From assembly GCA_900552105.1 (NCBI GenBank), contig URYH01000006.1, positions 1 through 47,598 of the forward strand: a stretch of 47,598 bases of DNA. The letters are read 5' to 3'. The DNA is from an uncultured Eubacteriales bacterium. Lineage in GTDB: Bacteria; Bacillota; Clostridia; Christensenellales; UBA1242. The notes beneath the pieces are model-generated. The model did not search any database. It was given only the letters and a program-made list of their open reading frames with translations, and was not told the origin of the DNA. The translations under genes were made by a program, and so were the position numbers. The number at the start of each line of letters is the position of its first letter. Positions within the stretch are counted from its first letter, which is position 1. Positions 22,692-32,522 of the stretch are shown piece after piece.

Positions 22692-24011
22692 TTATTTTTT
22701 GTCTGAGTCAACCACAGTTCCAATTTGTGTTGCCGATGTTTGACCACCTGCAGCATTAAATGTGTCAATAATATAAGAATAGTTTGCATTATAATCTTTG
22801 ACGCTTCCAACCAAGGTCAAATATCTTCCATCAAAATCAAATTTGTCGCCAAGTTTTTGCTCGTCTGCTGGTTCAAACATTGTGATTGTTGATTTATCTT
22901 TTGATGAAATTGAAAGTATTTTTGAATTTGAGTCTTTTACAATAATCAAATCTTGGTCAACTGCAATGATATCCACATTATCCTCAGAGAATGCAACTGA
23001 TGGAATAACTGAATCTGTGAGTTTTTGAAGATATAATTTTGAATTATATTTAATAACAATTCCGAGTTCTTCACCATTCTCACCCTTCCCAAGTGGTGTA
23101 AAGCCATCAACAGCCACATATGTGTGACGAAGTTCGCTTGAGAAGCTGCTGTTCATTGAATAATATGAATCTCCTTTTGTATAGAAAAGTCTTCCACCTT
23201 CAACATTTGTCACTTTTGTTGTTGTGTTTATGTTTGAAGAAAGAATTGTTTTTTCGCCAGTGGCAATATTATATCTTTCCAAAATGTTTCCACCAACACC
23301 TTCATTTTTTCCTTCTTGTTCATTTCTTGAACGTGAATAGAACAAATATCCATCAAGGCTTTGGTCAAGCGTTTTTTGAGCGTTTTCTGAATAGCAAGTT
23401 TTGTCGCGTGAAGTTGCAAAACTTGTGACATCAGCGGAAATTTGAGTGACTTTGTTTTTGTTGTCGAGTTCGATTTGAGAAATTGTTGCTCCATCAAAAA
23501 CAAAAGCATAAACTTTTCCGTTGACTTCTTTCATTGAAAATGCGCCAGAAGAATATTGCGTTGGCGTGAATATTTCAGTGAGACGTGACCCGTCAAGTTG
23601 CACTGAGCAAAGTGTGATGATATCACTTCTGATTTCTCCTGTTTCATCTTTCTTTGTGTTTGGTGTCAAAAAATATAATTTGTCGCCAAAAATATAAAGG
23701 TCTGAATATTCAAAACCGCCCACTTTTGAAACAAGTTGTCGTTTGTCGCTGAGCTCTCCATTTTGGATTTTTGCCATATAAATTGAAGAAACTTTGACTT
23801 GCCCTTCTTTGTTTGCGTGGCTTGACTTTGTTGTTTCGTTGCTTTCATAGCCATTAACATAGTAGATGTAGTCACCTTTGATGACAGAAAGTCCGCCATT
23901 GCCAATGACCGGATCATTTGAATTTGGTGTTGGTGTTTTTGATGCGCAACCTGCAAAAAGCGCAATTGTTGCAAAAAGCATCATAACCAAAGCTGGAATA
24001 AACTTTTTCAT
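22692..24011 (-). CDS. propeller-like lipoprotein
   Basis: The 439-residue protein has a signal peptide ending in the lipobox LFAGC. It continues as a beta-rich domain with repeated segments of the type GDYIYYVNG, GDKLYFLTPN and GGRLFYTKGDSYYS, typical of DUF5050-like beta-propeller proteins. It would sit on the outer face of the membrane. Function unknown. GGAGAG precedes the ATG. A strong promoter and a palindrome in the leader suggest tight control. It occupies the place where spoIVB often precedes spo0A, but shows no PDZ or protease motif. Confidence 0.8.
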   Translation of the reverse strand: MKKFIPALVMMLFATIALFAGCASKTPTPNSNDPVIGNGGLSVIKGDYIYYVNGYESNETTKSSHANKEGQVKVSSIYMAKIQNGELSDKRQLVSKVGGFEYSDLYIFGDKLYFLTPNTKKDETGEIRSDIITLCSVQLDGSRLTEIFTPTQYSSGAFSMKEVNGKVYAFVFDGATISQIELDNKNKVTQISADVTSFATSRDKTCYSENAQKTLDQSLDGYLFYSRSRNEQEGKNEGVGGNILERYNIATGEKTILSSNINTTTKVTNVEGGRLFYTKGDSYYSMNSSFSSELRHTYVAVDGFTPLGKGENGEELGIVIKYNSKLYLQKLTDSVIPSVAFSEDNVDIIAVDQDLIIVKDSNSKILSISSKDKSTITMFEPADEQKLGDKFDFDGRYLTLVGSVKDYNANYSYIIDTFNAAGGQTSATQIGTVVDSDKK

Positions 24012-24024
24012 TTTCTCTCCATTT

Positions 24025-24040
24025 GTAAGTATTAACTTAC
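24025..24040. promoter_or_regulatory. palindrome in the lipoprotein leader
   Basis: GTAAGT-ATTA-ACTTAC is a perfect 6-bp inverted repeat with a four-base centre, between promoter and ribosome-binding site. It could be an operator or a small RNA hairpin. Confidence 0.4.
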
Positions 24041-24058
24041 CAAAAAAACATAAACATT

Positions 24059-24087
24059 ATTTTAAGTATAAATAAATAATAAGTCAA
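24059..24087 (-). promoter_or_regulatory. promoter of the lipoprotein gene
   Basis: TTGACT (24082-24087), 17 bases, TAAAAT (24059-24064) on the minus strand, each one base from consensus. Confidence 0.7.
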
Positions 24088-24103
24088 TTAATTACAACAT
24101 AAT

Positions 24104-25249
24104 TTAGTAGTTGCCGACAACACAAGACGCCACCTTGCCGAGTTCTTTTTGAACAAAATCTTCATTGTATTCATTTTTCAACAAACACGCAATGGTCGAA
24201 ATCGAAGAAACTCCACCAAAATTTCCGCCCAATCCAAAAATAGATTTTGTTAGTTGCACGCCATTAACTTGATGTTGTCCAACTGATTCAAAATACATTT
24301 TCATCGTTTCCAAAACGCCGATTGTGTCATAGACAACAACAATGACATCTTTGTGGTCACAAGCAAGAGATTTTGCATGATTTATTGCGTTGATGATTGT
24401 GTTATATGAGGCTTGCAAGCCGTCTCCAAACCTTGAAATAAAAAGTTCAATGTTTGAATTTTCAACATATGCAAATAGCTCCGGTGGGATATCACATCCA
24501 CAAAGCAAAACTCGGAAACCATTTTCTGCTTGATTTTGCGCATAATTCATGAGCGTTGTCATTTGTGCTCTGTTGTCATAAACCGCAATAGCTCGTCCGC
24601 CTTTGTTCATTTTTTCGCCAAACAAAATGTCCATTTGCGCATCTGGATAAATTGCTTTTGATAGATCAACTGGCTCTATTCTTTTTCCTGCCTCATATTG
24701 CTCGCCGTTCACGCGAATGATTTTGTTTGCAATCGCATAGTTGTTTTCTTCATAAACCTCAATTTTTGCTTGGACAAAATCACCAACCCGAAGAGAATAT
24801 TCTTCGGCAAAGGCATCAGTTATATAGATCAACATTTCTTTGCTGAAACAATTTTGTGTTTGCGACCAAAAATAAAAGTGGTTCGCATCTGTTTTTCGCA
24901 AATAGCCGTTTGCAAATTCCCCGTCACCAGATTGAACATTTGCCCGGAATATCAATTTTTTGAGATTCAACTCTTCTTCACTAAAACCTTGATTTTTTTC
25001 TCGAATCATTGAAGCAATGTCTTGTGGAATAAAGAAAGCAGAAATGTCGGCGGTTTGGCGCGACATTGACTTTGGAGGTCTGCCAATTTTGTTTGTGTTA
25101 ACCCCTTTCATTTGTCCGTTTTGAATTAGTTTTATTTCTTGTTTTAGTTGTCCAATTTTTTTGGTAGTTGGACTCTTAACTCCCAATTTTCTTGCGAGTT
25201 CTCTGAGTTCATAAACACCAAGTTCTTCAATATTTAAATCAATTTTCAT
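24104..25249 (-). CDS. Rho-like protein lacking ATPase motifs
   Basis: The 381-residue protein follows the Rho plan. It has an N-terminal SAP-like domain (ELRELARKLGVKSPTTKKIG, residues 15-34), a basic linker, an OB-type RNA-binding domain (about 118-185, GYLRKTDANHFYFWSQ then LRVGDFVQAKIEV) and a region matching the motor domain in order. The motor is degenerate. Where Rho has the P-loop APPKAGKTT this protein has YDNRAQMTT, and the Walker B region LLDSITRLAR appears as VVYDTIGVLE. It may bind RNA or poison Rho without unwinding. It lies downstream of pfkA, with only a weak ribosome-binding site. Whether the genome has a normal rho cannot be seen here. Confidence 0.72.
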   Translation of the reverse strand: MKIDLNIEELGVYELRELARKLGVKSPTTKKIGQLKQEIKLIQNGQMKGVNTNKIGRPPKSMSRQTADISAFFIPQDIASMIREKNQGFSEEELNLKKLIFRANVQSGDGEFANGYLRKTDANHFYFWSQTQNCFSKEMLIYITDAFAEEYSLRVGDFVQAKIEVYEENNYAIANKIIRVNGEQYEAGKRIEPVDLSKAIYPDAQMDILFGEKMNKGGRAIAVYDNRAQMTTLMNYAQNQAENGFRVLLCGCDIPPELFAYVENSNIELFISRFGDGLQASYNTIINAINHAKSLACDHKDVIVVVYDTIGVLETMKMYFESVGQHQVNGVQLTKSIFGLGGNFGGVSSISTIACLLKNEYNEDFVQKELGKVASCVVGNY

Positions 25250-25299
25250 GCTTGTTTCTTCTTTTTTTAAAAATCTTTACATTTTTTACAATATCACAC

Positions 25300-26244
25300 T
25301 CAATCGACAAAGTCAACGAGATATTGGCTTGATTTATGAGCATTTTTTGTGATTACTTTCATCGAAAGAACGCATGCTTCATCATTGAGAATGCTTGCGC
25401 AGCGGTTTTTTTCGCCACGCTCAAGGCTATCCACCACGCATTTTGCGAATTTTATTGCCAAAATCCTGTCAGCAACTGTTGGCGCCCCGCCTCTTTGGAT
25501 ATATCCAAGATTTATTGACCTAAATTCAATTTTTGTGTTCTGTTCCAAATATTTTGCAAGGCTATCAATGTCAAGAACGTGTTCTTGAACAATAATTATT
25601 GGAGTTTTGTCCCCGGCCGTCATTTTTTTGTTGAGTTTTTGCAATATGTGTTCAAAATTCAAATCGCTTTCAGGCGTGATTATCATTGTTGCCCCAACTG
25701 CAAGTCCACAAGAGATTGCAATGTCGGAGCAATCTCTTCCCATGGTTTCAACAACCATTCCCCTGTCCATTGTTGCCATGGTCTGTTCAATCATATCAAT
25801 CGCCTCAACCGCATTATTAATTGCTGTGTCAAATCCCAAACTTTTTTCAGAAATCATGACATCGTTGTCAATGGTTGCAGGAATGAATGTGACATTAACA
25901 CCTGCATCGTTGAGTTCTTTCACACCTTTGAGCGTTCCATCTCCACCGATTGCAATAATTGCATCAAATTTATGTTTTTTGAAAACCTTGACACCTCTTT
26001 TGACGCCAGCCTCAGTTTTAAACTCTGGGCAACGATAACTTTTTAGGAAACTCCCGCCCAAGTAACTAACATTTTGCACACTCTCTTGCGTGAGGGGAAC
26101 AAAGTTTTCTTCAAGCAAACCTTTGTATCCAAACATGATGCCAACAACTTTATGCCCACGCCTGCAAAGCGAATTCACAAGTCGAGCAACACAAGTGTTC
26201 ATTCCTGGGGCATCTCCCCCGCTTGTCAAAATTCCGATTTTCAT
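25300..26244 (-). CDS. pfkA: 6-phosphofructokinase
   Basis: The 314-residue enzyme phosphorylates fructose 6-phosphate in glycolysis. Visible motifs are GILTSGGDAPGMN, the nucleotide loop IGGDGTLKG (Gly after the aspartate, as in ATP-dependent forms), the catalytic PATIDNDV, METMGR and GYIQRGGAPTVADR. The ATG at 26242-26244 is favoured over a GTG two codons earlier because GAGG lies five bases before it. It starts two bases after the dnaE stop; this dnaE-pfkA order is common in Firmicutes. The pyk gene usually found next is missing, and the Rho-like gene follows. Confidence 0.95.
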   Translation of the reverse strand: MKIGILTSGGDAPGMNTCVARLVNSLCRRGHKVVGIMFGYKGLLEENFVPLTQESVQNVSYLGGSFLKSYRCPEFKTEAGVKRGVKVFKKHKFDAIIAIGGDGTLKGVKELNDAGVNVTFIPATIDNDVMISEKSLGFDTAINNAVEAIDMIEQTMATMDRGMVVETMGRDCSDIAISCGLAVGATMIITPESDLNFEHILQKLNKKMTAGDKTPIIIVQEHVLDIDSLAKYLEQNTKIEFRSINLGYIQRGGAPTVADRILAIKFAKCVVDSLERGEKNRCASILNDEACVLSMKVITKNAHKSSQYLVDFVD

Positions 26245-26246
26245 AC

Positions 26247-29200
26247 TCACCTCACAACAACATTTTTTTCACCAAGTTCGCCAATTAGTTCATTAATAAG
26301 TCCGTCATTAATCTTTACGTTACGATTTTTCAACATAAACACCGAACTTGTCAACTCATCTTTGATAACAATTTGACTTATTCCTGGATATGACGACAAA
26401 ATCTCTTCAACTTTTGAATATGTGTTTTTGTTATTGACATCAAACTTCAAGTATAATTTTTGTTCTTTTGGGAGCTCTTCAACAACTGATTTTTCCTGCT
26501 CACTTATCTCAAAAATAATTTTTTCAGCAATTATTATTGGATTTTGACCTTCTCGCAAAGATAGTTTACCTTCAATCTTAACAAATTGGTCTTCTTTGAG
26601 AAGATATTTATATTTCGCGTAGTTGTTTGCAAACAACATGCAATCAAATGACCCATAAATGTCTTCAATGGTTAGAATTCCCATTTCTTTGTTTGTCATT
26701 TTCGTAACAACTTTCTTTATGACCGAAACAAGACCACCGCAAGTGACACGCATATTATCAACAAGACCGCTATCTTGAAATTTGTCATCGCCATCAACCT
26801 GTTGGTCTTCGTCAACAGTTTCGCCTTCTTCGCCTGAATCAACATTTGCAATCATATCTGATGTGAAATTAAAGTTTTTGTATTCATTAATGTAGTCGTC
26901 GAGAGGACTTCCAGAGATATAAATTCCAACAACTTCTTTTTCAAATTTCAAAAATGCCTCTTTGTTGAATTCCTTTATCCTTGGATATTGAATTTCATCA
27001 AACTCAACCGCACTGACAAGAGTTGGGTCGTCAAACAACGAAAATTGTCCCGTCTCACGATTTTTCTTATCTTTTGAAACACGATCGACAACCATGTCGT
27101 AAACTTGCATGAGTTGTGAGCGAAATTTCCCAAAGCAATCAAATGCGCCACTGAGAATCAAACTTTCAAGACAACGTTTGTTGAGCGCTTGGGGATCAAC
27201 TCGTTTTGCAAAGTCCATAAAGTCCTTAAACTCTCCCCCGCGATTTCGTTCATCAATGATTGAGTCAATCACACCAAGTCCAACATTTTTGAGTGCTGCA
27301 AGTCCAAATCTGATCTTTCCGTCACGAACAGAAAAACCTGTCATGCTCTTGTTTATGTCTGGCGGCAAAATTTTAATTCCTTCACTTCTTGCATACGTGA
27401 CATAGTTTTTGATTTCATCAATATTTGTGATTCTGTTGTTGAGAACCGCCGTCAAAAATTCGGGTTCATAATAGCATTTGAGATATGCGGTTTGATAGGT
27501 TATCAAACTATATGCCGCAGCGTGCGATTTGTTAAACGCGTATTGAGCAAATTTTTCCATTTGGTCCCAAACTTTGATTGCGACATCTTCTGGAACGCCA
27601 CGCTTAACTGCACCGTCAATGGCTGGCTTTCCGTTTTGAGCAGGCTTTCCATAGAGAAAAACTTGTTTTTCTGCTTTCATTGCATCAACTTTTTTCTTTC
27701 CCATCATACGGCGAACCATGTCGGCTTGTCCAAGAGTGTATCCCGCCATATCTTGGCAGATTCTCATAACTTGCTCTTGATAAACAATGCAACCATATGT
27801 GACATTAAGGATGTTTTCAAGAATTGGGTGATCATATTTGACATCTTCTGGGTGATGCTTGTTGTGCGTGTAAGTTGGAATTGAATCCATTGGCCCCGGA
27901 CGATAAAGCGACACACCCGCAGTGATATCTTCAATGCAAGTTGGACGAAGTTGTTTTAAGAATTTTTGAAAACCTGTGCTTTCAATTTGGAATATTGCTT
28001 TTGTGTTTCCGCTTGAAATGAGTTTGTATACTTCTGGGTCGTCATAACCAAGTTTCATAAAGTCAATGTCGACGCCGTGGTTTTCTTTGACATATTGGGT
28101 TGCTTTCTGAATATCGTTCAAGTTTCGGAGTCCCAAAAAGTCCATTTTGAGGTGTCCCAAACGCTCAATATCTGTCATTGAATATTGAGTGGTTATATCT
28201 TCGCCGTTTCGGCTGAGTGGCATAAACTTTTCGAGGTCGTCACTTCCAATAACGACACCACATGCGTGAGTTGAACACTGCCTTGGCATGCCTTCAAGTT
28301 TCATTGCAATGTCAACAACTTTTTTGATGTCTGGGTTCGTGTTATATGTTTCAACAAGTTCGGGAATTGCATAGTTTTGTTCGCCCTCTTTGCTCTTGTA
28401 GAAGCCAAAACACTTTTGAATGACATCGTGGTGTTTTGCTGGAATGTTTGGAATGTTTTTTGTGACTTTGTCAAGCTCGGAGTATGGAACACGCAAAACT
28501 CTTCCGACATCTTTTATCGCATTTTTCGCTGCCATTGTTCCAAATGTCACAATCTTAACAACACGTTTTTCGCCATATTTTTGACGAACATATTCAATGA
28601 CATCGCCGCGTCTGTCGTCGGCAAAGTCAACGTCAAAGTCGGGTGCAGTGACACGTTCTTCATGCAAAAATCTCTCAAACAGCAAATCAAATTTGAGAGG
28701 ATCAATGTTCGTGATTCCAATAGCATAGGCAACAATGCTTCCCGCTCCGCTGCCACGTCCAGGGCCAACTGGGACGCCCATGTTCCTAGCCGCGTTAATA
28801 TAGTCCCAAACTGTCAAAAAGTATTCAACAAAGCCTTGCCTTTTTATAAGCGCAAGTTCACGCTCCGCTCTGTCGATTATTGTTTGTGTGACTTCCGGAT
28901 ATTTTTTTTCAAGTCCGTCAAACACCATTTTACGCAAAAACTGATAGTTGTCCTGTCCATCTGGCGCATGATATTGAGGGAAAAGATATATGTTTTTGTC
29001 AATGTCTTTGAATGTAAAATTGCATTTATCAGCAATTTCAATCGTATTCTTTATCGCTTCTGGGTTGTCAGGAAAAAGCGCTGCCATTTGGTCCCCAGTT
29101 TTGAGATAGAACTCATCAGTTTCAAATTTGAGTCTGTCTGGGTCGTCAACTGTTTTTTGCATTTGAACGCACATCAAAACATCTTGAACAACGCTATCTT

Positions 29201-29828
29201 CCTTGTTTATGTAATGCACGTCATTTGTTGCAACCGTCTTCACTCCGTGACGCCTTGCAATGTCAACAAGCATTGGATAAACTCTTTTTTCTTCTTCAAG
29301 CCCGTGGTCTTGAACTTCAACATAAAAGTCCTCGCCAAACATTTCTTTCATGCTTTCAACAAACTTGTCCGCCTCATCCATTTGTCCTGACAAAAGGAGT
29401 TGAGGAAGTGTTCCCGCAAGGCACGCCGAAAGACAAACAAGCCCGTTTGAATATGCTTTCAAGGTTTTGTAATCAATTCTTGGTTTATAATAATAACCAT
29501 CGCGAAAAGCAATGGTGTTGAGCATACAAATGTTTTTGTATCCCTCTTCGTTTTTCACAAGCAAAATCAAGTGGCGGAGCTTTGGCTTTCCTGATTTTTG
29601 ATGAAGGTCGTCAGCAACATAAAACTCACAACCAAAAATTGGTTTTATATCTCCAACTTTTTTACATTCGTCAAAAAGTGCGATTGTGCCATACATATTG
29701 CCGTGGTCGGTTATTGCAATTGATTTCATGCCCATATCTTTGGCAGTTTTAACAACTTTGCAAATTTGTGCCGCCCCGTCAAGCAAACTATATTCCGTAT
29801 GTAGATGCAAATGAACAAAATCTTCCAT
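26247..29828 (-). CDS. dnaE: DNA polymerase III alpha subunit
   Basis: The 1193-residue replicative polymerase begins with a PHP domain (HLHTEYSLLDGA) and continues with the C-family polymerase core (GPGRGSGAGSIVAYA and the catalytic aspartates in PDFDVDFADDRR). Next come the thumb/fingers and a helix-hairpin-helix region, then a C-terminal OB fold (ILTIEDIYGSFDCMLF). Length is normal for DnaE1-type enzymes. AAGGAAG precedes the ATG. It lies between whiA and pfkA in a probable operon. Confidence 0.97.
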   Translation of the reverse strand: MEDFVHLHLHTEYSLLDGAAQICKVVKTAKDMGMKSIAITDHGNMYGTIALFDECKKVGDIKPIFGCEFYVADDLHQKSGKPKLRHLILLVKNEEGYKNICMLNTIAFRDGYYYKPRIDYKTLKAYSNGLVCLSACLAGTLPQLLLSGQMDEADKFVESMKEMFGEDFYVEVQDHGLEEEKRVYPMLVDIARRHGVKTVATNDVHYINKEDSVVQDVLMCVQMQKTVDDPDRLKFETDEFYLKTGDQMAALFPDNPEAIKNTIEIADKCNFTFKDIDKNIYLFPQYHAPDGQDNYQFLRKMVFDGLEKKYPEVTQTIIDRAERELALIKRQGFVEYFLTVWDYINAARNMGVPVGPGRGSGAGSIVAYAIGITNIDPLKFDLLFERFLHEERVTAPDFDVDFADDRRGDVIEYVRQKYGEKRVVKIVTFGTMAAKNAIKDVGRVLRVPYSELDKVTKNIPNIPAKHHDVIQKCFGFYKSKEGEQNYAIPELVETYNTNPDIKKVVDIAMKLEGMPRQCSTHACGVVIGSDDLEKFMPLSRNGEDITTQYSMTDIERLGHLKMDFLGLRNLNDIQKATQYVKENHGVDIDFMKLGYDDPEVYKLISSGNTKAIFQIESTGFQKFLKQLRPTCIEDITAGVSLYRPGPMDSIPTYTHNKHHPEDVKYDHPILENILNVTYGCIVYQEQVMRICQDMAGYTLGQADMVRRMMGKKKVDAMKAEKQVFLYGKPAQNGKPAIDGAVKRGVPEDVAIKVWDQMEKFAQYAFNKSHAAAYSLITYQTAYLKCYYEPEFLTAVLNNRITNIDEIKNYVTYARSEGIKILPPDINKSMTGFSVRDGKIRFGLAALKNVGLGVIDSIIDERNRGGEFKDFMDFAKRVDPQALNKRCLESLILSGAFDCFGKFRSQLMQVYDMVVDRVSKDKKNRETGQFSLFDDPTLVSAVEFDEIQYPRIKEFNKEAFLKFEKEVVGIYISGSPLDDYINEYKNFNFTSDMIANVDSGEEGETVDEDQQVDGDDKFQDSGLVDNMRVTCGGLVSVIKKVVTKMTNKEMGILTIEDIYGSFDCMLFANNYAKYKYLLKEDQFVKIEGKLSLREGQNPIIIAEKIIFEISEQEKSVVEELPKEQKLYLKFDVNNKNTYSKVEEILSSYPGISQIVIKDELTSSVFMLKNRNVKINDGLINELIGELGEKNVVVR

Positions 29829-29840
29829 ATCTTCCTTCTT

Positions 29841-30818
29841 TTAGTTTTTCGTGTTTTTGAGTTTTTCAGCAATGCTAATGATTTTTCTAAATCGATGATT
29901 AAGACCGCTTTTGGTGAGTTTTATTGTGCTGAGTTTGAGCAAGTCTTCAAGAGACTCTTCTTGGTTTGCAAGTCTCAAAAGTGCGACTTCCTCAAGGTCT
30001 TGGGAAAGCGTTTCAAGTCCGACTGTTTCTTGAATGTATTTTATTGCTTCGAGTTGACGCAAACTCGCCTCAACAGTTTTTGCAATATTTGATGAAATAC
30101 AGTTTGTTTCGCGATTAATCTTGTTGCGCATTTCACGAGTGATAATCTCGTTTTGGAGCGCCAAAACACCGTCATACGCATCGACCAAAGCCAAAACATC
30201 GCTGATTTGATTTGCTTCTTTGAGATACAAAACATATATGCTTTTTCTCTCGGAAATTTTTGGATTGAGGTCATAGGTTCGCAGAAGTTTGTCGATGTTG
30301 TTCAAAAAATCAATGCTGTGAGATGTAAATTCCAAATGATAACCGCTCGAAGTCTTTTTTGTTGCCTCAACCGAAAGCTTTATGTTTGATGTTGCACAAC
30401 CAACAAATGCACCTTTGACAAATGCTTTTTTGCAGCAATCGCCTTGAATGACAAATTCGGGAATATTAACTGCAATAACAGGGCTTCCGTCTTCGCCACG
30501 CTCCAACACTCCGCAATCAAGCAAAATTTCTTCTGATTTATCTTTTGGAAAAGAGATTTCATAATAAACGCGTTTGTTTATCGCATAGTCATCGGTGATT
30601 TCAAGCGTGCAATAGTCCCCATAGAGCATTTGCAAAATCTTGTTGCAAAAATCATACACCTCAACAATATCCGTATTTATTGTGGCAACATAGTGTTTGT
30701 CCGAAATGCTGATTTCTCCGCACGCGTGAAGCAGCCCACACAAAAACGCCAGAGAACAACAATCGTTCTCCAGTGGCGTTTTTAACACTTCAAGTTTGCA
30801 TGAATGAGAAAATGACAT
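29841..30818 (-). CDS. whiA: WhiA-family regulator
   Basis: The 325-residue protein has an N-terminal degenerate LAGLIDADG homing-endonuclease fold (CGLLHACGEISIS and AFVKGAFVGCATSN) and a C-terminal helix-turn-helix (LSQDLEEVALLRLANQEESLEDL and SGLNHRFRKI). WhiA affects cell division and chromosome segregation. Its ATG overlaps the TAA of the PHP gene (TAATG), so translation is coupled. The partner genes rapZ and mgfK (yvcK), usually directly upstream of whiA, are not here. Confidence 0.95.
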   Translation of the reverse strand: MSFSHSCKLEVLKTPLENDCCSLAFLCGLLHACGEISISDKHYVATINTDIVEVYDFCNKILQMLYGDYCTLEITDDYAINKRVYYEISFPKDKSEEILLDCGVLERGEDGSPVIAVNIPEFVIQGDCCKKAFVKGAFVGCATSNIKLSVEATKKTSSGYHLEFTSHSIDFLNNIDKLLRTYDLNPKISERKSIYVLYLKEANQISDVLALVDAYDGVLALQNEIITREMRNKINRETNCISSNIAKTVEASLRQLEAIKYIQETVGLETLSQDLEEVALLRLANQEESLEDLLKLSTIKLTKSGLNHRFRKIISIAEKLKNTKN

Positions 30819-31570
30819 TAGTTTCGTCCTTTGTGGAAAATTGGGAATTTGTTTATGTTCACAACTCGATCAAGCGGAATTTCAAGACGGCGAATAAGAT
30901 TTGTTGCCCTGTTACACTCTCCAACCGCGTTGGGTGTGTGTGCATCGGAGTTAAGAATAAACTTCACGCCCTCCTCTGCCATTTTGACAATTTCGTCATC
31001 AGTGAACAAAATTCTTTTCCCGTTGAGCTCAATGAATGTTCCAACCTGTTTTGCTGCACGTGCAACTTCCATTGTGTCGACTTTCATTCCATAGTTTAGG
31101 TGTGTGATGACATCAATTTTATTCTTTTCAAATGCACGAAGATAAATTGCTGTGTTGTTTTCAATCAATTGTTTGCTTGGTGCCCAAATGCCCGAAAGCA
31201 TATTGCGATAGAACATTGGAAACTTGTCCGAAAAGCGAGTTGAACGCACAAAGTTGTGATGTCCAACAAGCAAAATATCCATTTTTGAGTAATCATCTGC
31301 TGTCACATCAATATTTCCTTGTCGGTCAACAAAATTGCCCTCAACACCATAAAGAATGTTGACACCAGTTTCTTTTTTCGCTTTTTTTATGTCACGCAAA
31401 ATATTTTCGACATCTTGCCTTTTCACTCCATAAAGTTGGTGTCCAAATCCATGATCGGTGATTGCAATTTCTTTGAGCCCTTTGCTCTCGGCGACTTTTG
31501 CATTTTCAAGGATTGTCCCTTTTCCGTGACTATATTGAGTGTGTGTGTGATAATCTCCAAACAAAATCAT
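30818..31570 (-). CDS. PHP-domain phosphoesterase
   Basis: The 250-residue protein has the metal-binding motifs of the PHP family: DYHTHTQYSHGKG at the N-terminus, ITDHGFGH, GVEGNF, THLNYGMK and NSDAHTPN. This form, found next to murB and whiA in Clostridia, resembles the YcdX-type phosphatases; the substrate is not known. The ATG at 31568-31570 is chosen because GGGGGA precedes it, avoiding an overlap with murB. Confidence 0.9.
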   Translation of the reverse strand: MILFGDYHTHTQYSHGKGTILENAKVAESKGLKEIAITDHGFGHQLYGVKRQDVENILRDIKKAKKETGVNILYGVEGNFVDRQGNIDVTADDYSKMDILLVGHHNFVRSTRFSDKFPMFYRNMLSGIWAPSKQLIENNTAIYLRAFEKNKIDVITHLNYGMKVDTMEVARAAKQVGTFIELNGKRILFTDDEIVKMAEEGVKFILNSDAHTPNAVGECNRATNLIRRLEIPLDRVVNINKFPIFHKGRN

Positions 31571-31571
31571 C

Positions 31572-32501
31572 TTAATCCCCCAAGACTTGAATTTCAAGTT
31601 CCAGTTTTTGTTTATAATTATTATAAACCAACTCTTGTATATAAGATACCAAATTAAGAAAATCTTGGCAAGTCGCCGAGCCCAAATTTACAATAAATCC
31701 AGCATGTTTTTTTGACACCGCAGCGCCACCCATTGTTTTTCCTTTAAGCCCAAGTTCGTCAATTGCCTTTGCCGGAATAAATTCACTCGCACGACGAAAC
31801 ACACTTCCCGCAGAACGAAAGTCGTGTGGTTGAGTTTGTTTTCGTTTTTCTAAATATTCATTTTGTTTTTTCAAAATGAGTTCGCGATTTTGCTCTTCAA
31901 GTTTGAAACAAACTCGCAAAATTATTGGAAAATTATCATAAATTTCATCTTTTTTTTGTGAAAAAATTGATTTTCTATATGAAAAATTGCATTTTTTAAT
32001 AAAATATTTTTTAATTTCATTATTTTCTAGCACTTCAACCCACAACACCTTATCTCCAACGCACCCGCCAAACGCTCCCGCATTCATGAAAACACAACCG
32101 CCAACACTCCCAGGGATTCCATACGCAAACTCCAATCCAGCAAGCGAAAATTCTTGAAGTTTTTTGCCGAGAACAAACATATTGACGCCTGCCCCCGCAA
32201 CCACTTTTTCACCTTTTTTTGACACTTGCCGAAATTCCCCCACAAGCCTTATGACAACACCAGAAAATCCACCATCACGCCCCACAATATTTGTTCCGTT
32301 TCCCAAAATAATATAATGTAGTTTTGCATTTTTTAGCCACGCCAAAACATCTGTGAGTTCTTTTGTGTTTTTCACATCACATATCGCTCCGATTTCACCA
32401 CCAATTCCAATGCTTGAAATTTGAGAAAAACTGACACCACTTTTTGTGATGTCAGGAAAACTTTTTATAAAACTATTTAATTTAATTTTATTATTTTTCA
32501 T
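31572..32501 (-). CDS. murB: UDP-N-acetylenolpyruvoylglucosamine reductase
   Basis: The 309-residue flavoenzyme makes UDP-N-acetylmuramate for peptidoglycan. FAD-binding text includes SIGIGGEI, ILGNGTNIVGRD and AYGIPGSVGGCVFMNAGAFGG; the catalytic serine is in SAGSVFRRA. It lies 21 bases behind uvrC. No Shine-Dalgarno sequence precedes the ATG; the leader is a stretch of A and T, so translation may depend on coupling with uvrC. Confidence 0.95.
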   Translation of the reverse strand: MKNNKIKLNSFIKSFPDITKSGVSFSQISSIGIGGEIGAICDVKNTKELTDVLAWLKNAKLHYIILGNGTNIVGRDGGFSGVVIRLVGEFRQVSKKGEKVVAGAGVNMFVLGKKLQEFSLAGLEFAYGIPGSVGGCVFMNAGAFGGCVGDKVLWVEVLENNEIKKYFIKKCNFSYRKSIFSQKKDEIYDNFPIILRVCFKLEEQNRELILKKQNEYLEKRKQTQPHDFRSAGSVFRRASEFIPAKAIDELGLKGKTMGGAAVSKKHAGFIVNLGSATCQDFLNLVSYIQELVYNNYKQKLELEIQVLGD

Positions 32502-32522
32502 AATTTTTTATATGCAAAATAA

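Noticed and set aside
28377..29390. Long plus-strand open frame (337 codons) inside dnaE
   Set aside because: It lies wholly opposite dnaE, is rich in Phe, Cys and Asn as expected of a reverse-strand shadow in this genome, and has no ribosome-binding site or known motif.
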